DNA of 14,483 bases from Amoebophrya sp. AT5.2 (taxonomy: Eukaryota > Sar > Dinophyceae > Syndiniales > Amoebophryaceae), in the NCBI GenBank assembly GCA_005223375.1, contig RXOD01005370.1, forward strand, positions 1 to 14,483. The letters run 5' to 3'. How positions within the stretch are numbered: position 1 is the first letter of the stretch; each line of letters starts with the position of its first letter. The notes beneath the pieces were generated by a model, which did not search any database, had not been told where the DNA came from, and worked only from the letters and a program-made list of their open reading frames with translations. Below are positions 7,851-14,483 of the stretch, one piece after another. The position numbers and the translations under genes were made by a program.

Positions 7851-7970
7851 TGATGGCTTCACTGATTGGCTCTGCCGCTTCCGTCCGCCGCAGCAGCCCG
7901 CGCCTGAGCCAGCTACCTGCGACCTGAAATTTTTTGAAGACTTTGGGAATGAAGACTTTTTGCCTCTCTA
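7851..7970 (-). repeat. Right terminal inverted repeat of the foldback element
   Basis: The reverse complement matches 7158-7277 at 115 of 120 bases. The outer 58 bases of this arm (7913-7970) form the final codons and the TAG stop of the ankyrin-RING frame when read unspliced. Confidence 0.9.
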
Positions 7971-10900
7971 AAATACTGCAACATAGACATACCTTCTTCC
8001 TTGCTACAGAGTCCCACCGCTCGATAGGGGTGCACCGCGTCAGCATCTCCTTGCGATCGCCAAATTCCGTGCAAGAGAAGCTGCAGTGCAAATGCGTCCC
8101 GCATTTTCCCTGGCTTCATCGGTTCGCGGCACACTGGGCACTTTGGTGATTTCCGAGCATAGAAGAATGTCAACGAGCGACGCCGCTGCGGCCGCGGCGG
8201 GAGCACCTCTGCTTTGATGTTATTCTCCAGGCTGTGGAACTCATCGCCTTCGCCGATCCGCTCTAGCAATAGCTTCTGCTTGCCGGACTGGAAAGGTACG
8301 CTCCCAGCTTTTCCTGTCTCCTCGGCGGATGAGGCGGAAGACGAAGACCGCGCCTCCTTTACTTCCCAAATTCCGCCATCGGCGTCGAGCGCACACGCGC
8401 GAACACAGTTCGTGAAGACGCACCTGTGACAGAATCGATGTCCGCACGCAAGCACGAACGCCTTTTTGCCTTCGATATTAATCGGCTCGAGGCAAATGGG
8501 ACACTCACATTCCTCCTCGTCGTTGGCCCTCTCTCCTCCCAGATCGTGAGTTTCTGTGCCCTCAGCGTTTGGCCCGTTCCCGGTGCCGGGCGTGTCTTCG
8601 TAGTACTCGTAGAGATCGCGCGGCACGAGTGGGGTGTTCAAGTTGATCCAATCTTCACGAACCGCCCAGCGAAAAAAAGCGTAGTGATCCACTGCGAGAA
8701 GTAGGTACAGGCGGGGCAGTTCCTCGAACATGAGCCCTGACCGGGTTGTCCGAAAGTTCGAGTCTTGGGAAGCTCCGGCGGGCGCCGTTGGAGCGATGCG
8801 CTGCTGCTCATAGAGGCGAAAAATGTCGGCAACGGCGTCTTTCATCGGCCGCACGCGATGACTCACCGGCTGTCCCGTTCCTTTCCACCGCTTGCCGTGC
8901 CACTCAACCAGCCGATCGTAGTTCTTCACAGCATCCTCCGGAGAAACGGTTCTGCCCTCAGTATCTGTTCCACTCGATGCATCATCGTCGTGATCATCCG
9001 GCGAATGATGCGAATTTTGGTTCCACCCCCTGAAGGGAACGAACTGCCGCCGCACGTCGTTGTGAAGGTTGTAAGACATTGCTTCAAGCTGTTCACGCCG
9101 CTCGCGCGTCTTCTCCGCCAGCAGCTTTTTCCGGATGGCGAGTTTTTCATTCTTCGTGCGGAGAAGGCCTGCACTTAAATCCGCCTGCTCCGCCGACTGC
9201 AGCAGCAGCACCGTTGATGTAGGACTAGGCAAGTTCCTGTACATCAATTTCTGCTTCTGCTTCTTCTTGTTCAGAATATTCGCCCGATTCCTGGATGTAC
9301 GAAAGATGCGGTCGTCTTCCAGATCTAGACTCCGCAAATTCACTTTTTTGCCGCGAATGTCCATGGATTGGGCCATGCTCCTTCGATATCTTTTGAAATC
9401 CACCATGGACATTTTCTCGAAAATGTCCTCTGCCTTCCAACGTTTTTCAAGTTCAAAACTGTTGTCGTAGCTGCTCTTTCGATGCGAGGCCAGCAGGTAG
9501 TCATCTCGTTTGTCATCGGTGTCCGCTCTCCCGGGCAATAGAATGCGTTTCGTATCGTATTCCTCCAAGGCCCGCAGAGAGTGTGGCTGCGACGCCCGAG
9601 CGAGTTTTTTTCTCCATTTGTACGCCCGAACCCCAGCGCGAACGGTGAACAGCTCATCACGCTCGAATTCGATGCTCGGAATGACCATAGCTTCCAGAAC
9701 GTCAATTAGCGGATAGTTCCAAAGGTAACTTTCGCTTTCGGTTCTGCTTCGAGATCCTTCCGACCGCCTCGCAAGCCGCTCTTTCTGCATGTAACGCCGC
9801 AGCAAAGCGCGCCACACAGTCGCCGTTCGGTTTCTTGAGGAGTCTTTGAAGGTTTCCTCGTCTCCTACAAAGAGCCTCTCGTTGTCGCAACGGTGGCGCC
9901 ACTCGCGCCTCATCCGGTTCCGCATGGTCTTCTCCAAAGAACTTAGTTTTCGTCCGCCGTCGGATAAATGCATCGTGCTGTCTTGTTGTACAAAATCTTC
10001 AGCCAGGAAGCTAAAGTTGTACCCTGCTGCATAGCACAAGCACTCGGCTGCTGCGGTTCCGATGCGGGCGGAAGCACTAGCTCGGTCGCCCGGATGATAG
10101 GCGTCCACAAGTGCAGACCTCCCGACGTCCCCGTCCCCGTCCGGCGTTGCGCTGCTCACTGCTGACGATGGGCTGGCCGCCGGAACAGGATTTTTATTTG
10201 GAACGCAGGCCGAGGAAGAGGATACGGGGGCTCCGGCTGCGCTGACGCTCGGACTCGTGATCGTGGTCGGAACAGCAGAATCATGGGAAGCAGCTTGCAC
10301 CCCCGGCGCGCCACAGTCGTAGCCTCCCGGCCTGATACAGTTCTTGCCCCGCAAGACGGCCGGCACTTCATCTGGTGGACTCCATCGTCCAAGCCGTAGC
10401 AAATCCCGCTCGACATCTTGGTCCATGAGACGGCCGCTACCGTACCCCTCGGCATGCGCGTGAAAAAAACTGTCGTCGGCGGAGCGCCCCATTCCCGCGA
10501 GTTTGATTGCCGTCTGGCTTAGGCAACCGCCGAAGCCCCATTCATCGCCGTCCTGGAAACCGAAGACCGCATTCTCCCCCAAATTCACGTGGCAGAAGCG
10601 CAAAACCATCCGTGCGTCTCCGCCTCCACGATGGTATTGCGCAAACGAGGTTATCGGCACGGCAAGGAGGGGCGCCACGCGCTCAGAGAACCACAACAAG
10701 GCGTCCGTCGCACCGGTTTGGGCGGCAGCCGCGCATATCCTCGTGACCAGGTGGCGCATGTTTATGCGTGCTGCGCTGTCGTCACGAAGAAGATCTGTTC
10801 GTGGAAGAGACTCTTCGTGAGCTTCATTTACGAACGGATGATGTTCGTAACCGTAATATTCATTCCTGTCCTTCCCGTCCTCTGCGACAAAGCGATAATA

Positions 10901-12880
10901 ACCGGCGTCACAGGCTTTGGTGAAGTGGTCGCGAACGAACTTCATTGATTTCAGAATCGAGTACGAGTCACCAAGGAGATCCGCGCGGCGCCGGCCACTG
11001 TCCGTGTAGCTGCGGCTAGCGCCAGCGCTGGGTGTCTTTTTGTCGTGAGAACGTTCGCACTCTTCCGCTTCCTCTTCCCGCCCTGCACCGTGGTCAGAAG
11101 CCGCGTTACTCGTGTTCGTTTCGCTCCCGCTAACGCTCTTTGTAGATGTGGCACAAAACTTTGGTGTCCTCGAGGCAAGTGGTTCGGGCAACATTGTAAA
11201 CATGGAACCATCTTTCGTTCCGAGTGGGTCGGACACGTCGATCGTGGCTGTTTCGGATCCCCACCAAGGAGCACCGCCAGCGGCGCAATCGAAGTACGCC
11301 TGAAGCGCGCCGAGATCGCTGACTAGAGCAGCCGGACCCTGACCTTCACGGCACGAGATCATCTCGGGGGAGAGCTGCCGAATGCGCATGAGCGGGAAGA
11401 GCAGGCGCCGCATCCGAAAGCTCTGTCGGCTGGCATCCCGCAGCAAACACCGCAATGCGCTCAGAAAAGGGTCGTCCTGGACGAAATACACGCGTCGAAA
11501 ACACGAGGAGACGGACGGCGAAGAAGATGAAGATGAAAATTCGTCCGCAGTGCGCGCGTTACTGCTGATTTCTGGTTGTGGTGCACCTGCAGCAGGTGCA
11601 TCCTCGTTGCTCATTAAAAGTATTTTTTCCACTGCCTCGGATTGCGCATAGGTACTCTGCGGGTCTAGACGTCCTCTCCCTGTCGAGATGCCCCAATCGC
11701 AATACTCGCGCACCGGCTCAACGTCGAGCAACAATGGGCTCGTAAGTATTTGCAACACGTAGCGGCGATATCCGTGTCGAACTGCGTAGCTCAGTGCCGT
11801 CTCCCCGTCGTAGTTGCTTGTCCGCTCCCAAAATTCAAGCGCGACCGAAGTCAACTCTGTCGGTCTTCCGTGATTTTTGGGCTGACGGCGCCGCCAGCGC
11901 GTAGGCCGGCGGCCGTCGAGGGGATCGCGCTCCGGGTTCGGCCAATAGCCGAGGACGTAGTGCGTCAAAAACGTCACCACCTCCGACCTGCGCTGGATTA
12001 CGGCGACGCTCAAGAGCGAGTGGTTGCAGTAGTCGTCCACGGCTAACAGCACGTGCTCCCCACCGCGAGGCAGGCACGGCACTCCAGCCTTTCGATCTCC
12101 ATATAAGCAGTGGACCCGGAGCACCTCCTTGCACCCCTTCACAGCGGCACCGAACGCCAGCAGGCTGACGAGCCAAGGGTCGTCAAGAACGGCGGACGCC
12201 AACTGAGCTGGAGAGCTGCAGTCGTCCGATTTTACCGTCAAAGTTTTGATCCATCGCGGATTCATAAATGGCACGGCGCGACGTCGTCGCGCCCCTGTCG
12301 ATCTTGACGACTCCTCGACGGCGTTTTCGCAGAGAATCGACTCGATGGCGTCGAGTTTCGCTTGCAGAAATGCACGCCGCGCGGTCGTCGAAGGGGCGCA
12401 GTTACTGCTGGCGTTCGAGGGTCCCCTTCTGCACCCTCGATGTTCTTCTTCCTGATCATGGTGCGTGGCGTGGGATGAAGCAGGCCTGTCAGCTGTGTGA
12501 TCCGCCTCCGCTGCCGATGTCACGCCGTAGTCCGGCGGAGGCACGAAGCCGAGGAAAGAGCCATCCCGCAGATCGCAACGAAGGTAAAAATTATCCTCGC
12601 AGGAGTCGGCTGTTCTTGTAGTCTCCCAACTTACTTTTCCACCACCGACTGTGCCTTCGCCATCCCCGCTGCGGACGGGACAGACCGCTCCACTTTCAGC
12701 TGGAGGCAAGTCGCAGATGTAAAACACGGGGCCGCCTCGGCGGCGGCCTTCTGCGTCCCGTCCTTGCTGCGCAGGGGCTGTTTCAGCAGGTCGCTGTTCG
12801 ACCGCAGGGGGCAAAGCATTCTCGTGGGAAAGGAGGTCGGCAATGAAGATATCCTCGTGGGTCTCTGCCTGGTGCGCCAT
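7913..12880 (-). CDS. Ankyrin-RING protein, probable E3 ubiquitin ligase, 1655 aa
   Basis: The frame stays open upstream to TAA 12961-12959, and its first ATG is 12880 (MAHQAETHED); a GTG eight codons earlier is less likely. Ankyrin-like repeats occupy residues 235-390 (HSLLSVAVIQRRSEVVTFLT; DGETALSYAVRHGYRRYVLQ), and another ankyrin-like pair is near 1390-1425. A Lys-rich patch (KKKQKQK) near 1202 may be a nuclear signal. A charged helical stretch lies near 1243-1265. The C3HC4 RING has Cys1460, Cys1463, Cys1479, His1481, Cys1484, Cys1487, then 93 residues, then Cys1581 and Cys1584 (KCPVC). RING domains recruit E2 enzymes, and ankyrin repeats usually bind substrate. The unspliced C-terminus (last 17 codons and stop) comes from the inserted foldback element; the native end is probably different. 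Cytosolic or nuclear location is likely since no membrane span is seen. Confidence 0.85.
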   Translation of the reverse strand: MAHQAETHEDIFIADLLSHENALPPAVEQRPAETAPAQQGRDAEGRRRGGPVFYICDLPPAESGAVCPVRSGDGEGTVGGGKVSWETTRTADSCEDNFYLRCDLRDGSFLGFVPPPDYGVTSAAEADHTADRPASSHATHHDQEEEHRGCRRGPSNASSNCAPSTTARRAFLQAKLDAIESILCENAVEESSRSTGARRRRAVPFMNPRWIKTLTVKSDDCSSPAQLASAVLDDPWLVSLLAFGAAVKGCKEVLRVHCLYGDRKAGVPCLPRGGEHVLLAVDDYCNHSLLSVAVIQRRSEVVTFLTHYVLGYWPNPERDPLDGRRPTRWRRRQPKNHGRPTELTSVALEFWERTSNYDGETALSYAVRHGYRRYVLQILTSPLLLDVEPVREYCDWGISTGRGRLDPQSTYAQSEAVEKILLMSNEDAPAAGAPQPEISSNARTADEFSSSSSSPSVSSCFRRVYFVQDDPFLSALRCLLRDASRQSFRMRRLLFPLMRIRQLSPEMISCREGQGPAALVSDLGALQAYFDCAAGGAPWWGSETATIDVSDPLGTKDGSMFTMLPEPLASRTPKFCATSTKSVSGSETNTSNAASDHGAGREEEAEECERSHDKKTPSAGASRSYTDSGRRRADLLGDSYSILKSMKFVRDHFTKACDAGYYRFVAEDGKDRNEYYGYEHHPFVNEAHEESLPRTDLLRDDSAARINMRHLVTRICAAAAQTGATDALLWFSERVAPLLAVPITSFAQYHRGGGDARMVLRFCHVNLGENAVFGFQDGDEWGFGGCLSQTAIKLAGMGRSADDSFFHAHAEGYGSGRLMDQDVERDLLRLGRWSPPDEVPAVLRGKNCIRPGGYDCGAPGVQAASHDSAVPTTITSPSVSAAGAPVSSSSACVPNKNPVPAASPSSAVSSATPDGDGDVGRSALVDAYHPGDRASASARIGTAAAECLCYAAGYNFSFLAEDFVQQDSTMHLSDGGRKLSSLEKTMRNRMRREWRHRCDNERLFVGDEETFKDSSRNRTATVWRALLRRYMQKERLARRSEGSRSRTESESYLWNYPLIDVLEAMVIPSIEFERDELFTVRAGVRAYKWRKKLARASQPHSLRALEEYDTKRILLPGRADTDDKRDDYLLASHRKSSYDNSFELEKRWKAEDIFEKMSMVDFKRYRRSMAQSMDIRGKKVNLRSLDLEDDRIFRTSRNRANILNKKKQKQKLMYRNLPSPTSTVLLLQSAEQADLSAGLLRTKNEKLAIRKKLLAEKTRERREQLEAMSYNLHNDVRRQFVPFRGWNQNSHHSPDDHDDDASSGTDTEGRTVSPEDAVKNYDRLVEWHGKRWKGTGQPVSHRVRPMKDAVADIFRLYEQQRIAPTAPAGASQDSNFRTTRSGLMFEELPRLYLLLAVDHYAFFRWAVREDWINLNTPLVPRDLYEYYEDTPGTGNGPNAEGTETHDLGGERANDEEECECPICLEPINIEGKKAFVLACGHRFCHRCVFTNCVRACALDADGGIWEVKEARSSSSASSAEETGKAGSVPFQSGKQKLLLERIGEGDEFHSLENNIKAEVLPPRPQRRRSLTFFYARKSPKCPVCREPMKPGKMRDAFALQLLLHGIWRSQGDADAVHPYRAVGLCSKEEGMSMLQYFREAKSLHSQSLQKISGRR
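7971..7977. repeat. Target-site duplication, right copy (AAATACT)
   Basis: This is the second copy of AAATACT, directly after CCTCTCTA. It is coding in the ankyrin-RING gene (within the QYF codons), which places the insertion inside the frame. Confidence 0.8.
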
Positions 12881-14360
12881 GATCGATGTCGCGCGCAGCA
12901 CCACCGTGCAGGCCGCTTGCGACGCTACCTTCGTTCGGAAGGAACAACAGTCAACGGCTTATCCTTTAAGGATTTACAATACCGCTATCGCAAACTTCTA
13001 CTTTTCAAACTGAGGGTGAGCGCTTGCGCTGCGAGAAGCGTGCTCGTCCAGTTAGATGCTCAGCCAGGCATGGGCATGTTGCTTGGCTAAGGCTGAAATA
13101 GAGGCTAGTAGAGAAGACACAGCTTGTCAAGGATCTGGGGAGGATGTAGAAGATTGATTTGACGCTTTGTAGGCGACTCGCCTGCGCACAAAGTACTTTT
13201 ATCTCCAGCACGAGGAGCACGAGAACCGATGAAGAAGTGATACGGCATCTTCATCTTCTTCTTCTTCAGCTACATGCAGTGAATCAGGAACGACTGCGAT
13301 ACTGCCACCATTGAAGCACGAATGGTTCCTGTTCGAATTCGTTGTACTACTTGAAGGCGTATGCTAATCATGTGTGTTTCAAGCAGGCGCATACTGCAGC
13401 AAGCCGGGCCACATCCGCACTAAATGAATGATCATGGAAAACACTCCAGCTGTTGCGGGAGCGGTCGTACTACGCTCATGACAACCAAAGCCAAACGTGC
13501 TTCATCATCATCGATGATCGACCGGCTTGCTTGTTGCGGCGCAACTTCCATGAGTTTTTCAAGACGATGAAGGTTTCTGTTTCCACTTGAAAGTTTAGCA
13601 GCGATCAGGAAATCAATGGAATACCAGGATGAAGAAAGAAAGTTCTAGGCCTGGTGGCCTGGTAGTAGTATCGCTATGGTCGTCCTTCATGCAGTCACTC
13701 ATTTCATAAATGCTGCCATGTATGAGTGTTTATGCGCAAAAAAAAAGTAAAAGACCAAGACAGACAGAGTCAGAGTCAGAGACACAACTTAAAATTAAAT
13801 CTTTCGTCATGCGGTTCTGGACGAAAGCGCAGCACAACAATAAAGAGTGCTTGGCGACGGTGAGAATAGCTGCTGCGAGAAACGACTGCTGTTTGAAAAG
13901 TAAATCTGTGTTTTTGGTTGACGTCTGATAAAAGCCATCGCAAGTAATTTAATATTTGGGATATGTTTTTCATCTTTCTGCTTTATTTCCTCGACTGAAG
14001 CTGCCCAATACCTACGCGACGAACGCGCTGCCTTGTGAGAGTATAGAAGTTCGAATAGTTTGTTTTTTTTAAAAAAAATCGCTTGTAATTTTATTGGAAG
14101 CAGTTGCAGTGCGGCTGAGTCACAAGAAGAAGCTTTGTGCACAAGAATCAGCAGGCGAGTCATGACTCGACTCGAACTCGATGCGATAGAGGTAGAGCGA
14201 CATAGTGAAAGATGAATGAACAAGAACAAGAAGGAGAACTACAACTAGAAGTAGATGAGACTGAGAGCACTTAAGTACTTTATCAGACGCACCCCAGAGC
14301 TGGAGTTGTAGTGAAGATTAATATGAACACTAAAAAAATGCTCAAAAAAGTAAAGTAATA
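12881..14360. other. AT-richer non-coding region upstream of the ankyrin-RING gene
   Basis: These 1.5 kb lack a convincing gene. Short frames such as 14229-13807 on the minus strand have no domain and low-complexity composition. Items seen: a small inverted repeat ATCCTTTAAGGAT (12961-12973), a pyrimidine-rich tract before AG about 50 bases upstream of the ATG on the minus strand (possible splice or trans-splice acceptor), CTT-type microsatellite sequence near 13252-13268, AGTCAG-type repeats near 13764-13783, a perfect palindrome ATCATCGATGAT (13507-13518), and a T8A8 tract (14063-14078). The promoter of the ankyrin-RING gene should lie here, but no known core motif was found. Confidence 0.45.
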
Positions 14361-14397
14361 CGCGCGGGCGTTACGTCGGACGCGCCCGGGACCGGGA

Positions 14398-14483
14398 GTG
14401 CCGGACCTGCCCGGGAGTGCCGCGCGTGCGCGGGGGTGCCGCGCGTGAGCGGGAGTGCCGGACCTGCGCGGGGGTGCCGCGCG
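14398..14483. repeat. GC-rich 19-bp tandem repeat, running off the right edge
   Basis: Units start with GTGCC at 14398, 14417, 14436, 14455 and 14474 (last one cut by the window end). Two unit types occur: A with GGACCTG and B with GCGCGTG after GTGCC, in order A B B A B. All complete units end CGGG plus one or two purines. The array begins abruptly after an AT-rich stretch; 14361-14397 looks like a degenerate lead-in. Nineteen is not a multiple of three, so a simple peptide repeat is unlikely. It may be a minisatellite or the edge of a larger array. Confidence 0.9.

Larger units (their letters stand above)
7158..7970. mobile_element. 813-bp non-autonomous foldback element (MITE or large introner)
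   Basis: The two ends are inverted repeats starting TAGAGAGGCAAAAAGTC and are flanked by AAATACT on both sides. Outer arms of 120 bp match at 115 positions. Weaker mirrored similarity continues inward to about 7420 on the left (both arms share CTGGGAGATCCCGGC or a near match). About 110 bases on the left (roughly 7425-7540) have no mirror partner. The palindrome then resumes to a G/C-rich core at 7600-7645. No transposase frame is present, so movement would need help in trans. It is inserted within the 3' coding end of the ankyrin-RING gene and supplies its last 17 codons and stop. A 7-bp duplication is not diagnostic of one superfamily. Alternatives are an intronic element removed from RNA or an eliminated DNA segment. 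Confidence 0.85.
7136..7992 (-). other. Possible GT-AG intron containing the foldback element
   Basis: On the minus strand GTATGT begins at 7992, and TTTTGTCTATATTTCTAG ends at 7136 with a pyrimidine-rich tract; both resemble standard splice sites. Splicing would join a G to TACGAC and replace the element-encoded tail with 19 codons (VRLLIVRFYSCLPSASGSF) ending at TAA 7079-7077. Without the element and one target copy the intron would be only 37 bases. The splice sites lie outside the element, so this would be an insertion into an existing intron. It rests on motif match only. Confidence 0.35.

Noticed and set aside
6999..8003. The two large frames as exons of one giant gene
   Set aside because: An in-frame TAA (7031-7029) precedes the 6998 ATG, and splicing at the visible acceptors (7136 or the AG near 7037) does not join the frames.
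11582..11602. Near-palindrome TGCACCTGCAGCAGGTGCA inside the ankyrin-RING gene
   Set aside because: It encodes an Ala/Pro-rich disordered stretch; short palindromes of this size are expected in GC-rich coding repeats.
13807..14229. Minus-strand 140-codon frame in the right spacer
   Set aside because: AT-rich, no domain, length within chance expectation; the sequence around it is microsatellite-like.

Overview
The window looks like nuclear DNA of a GC-rich protist. Evidence for this is two very long, apparently single-exon reading frames with eukaryotic domains (ankyrin repeats, a RING finger), spacers of a few hundred bases and one direction of coding (every supported gene is on the minus strand). 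Same-strand gene arrays and an invasive foldback element whose removal reopens a reading frame would suit a dinoflagellate-type alveolate such as a syndinian (Amoebophrya-like). That assignment is inference; a large DNA virus with ankyrin genes and MITEs is not excluded.

Layout from left to right. At 1-136 lies a partial copy of an internal segment of the large gene further right (91% nucleotide identity to 3017-3152). It runs off the left edge and is directly flanked by an almost perfect 40-bp-arm hairpin (152-239). A small Cys-rich gene follows (318-911), then a 0.5 kb spacer. A 1859-residue protein of unknown function with N-terminal ankyrin repeats occupies 1419-6998. Next is an 813-bp foldback mobile element (7158-7970) with 120-bp near-identical terminal inverted repeats and a 7-bp target duplication (AAATACT). 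The element lies inside the 3' end of the next gene, an ankyrin-RING protein of 1655 residues (7913-12880, probable E3 ubiquitin ligase). The last 1.5 kb is AT-richer non-coding sequence that ends in a GC-rich 19-bp tandem repeat running off the right edge.

Transcription order is right to left: ankyrin-RING gene, then the 1859-residue gene, then the Cys-rich gene, then the partial copy. If the foldback element and one target copy are removed on paper, the ankyrin-RING frame stays open to a TAG at 7069-7071, only about 70 bases before the ATG of the next gene, so the ancestral arrangement was very compact. The element now supplies the final codons and stop of the unspliced frame. A possible GT-AG intron also spans it, and exact removal at the AAATACT repeat would likewise restore an open frame. 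No pathway link between the genes can be shown; two neighbouring large proteins both have ankyrin repeats.
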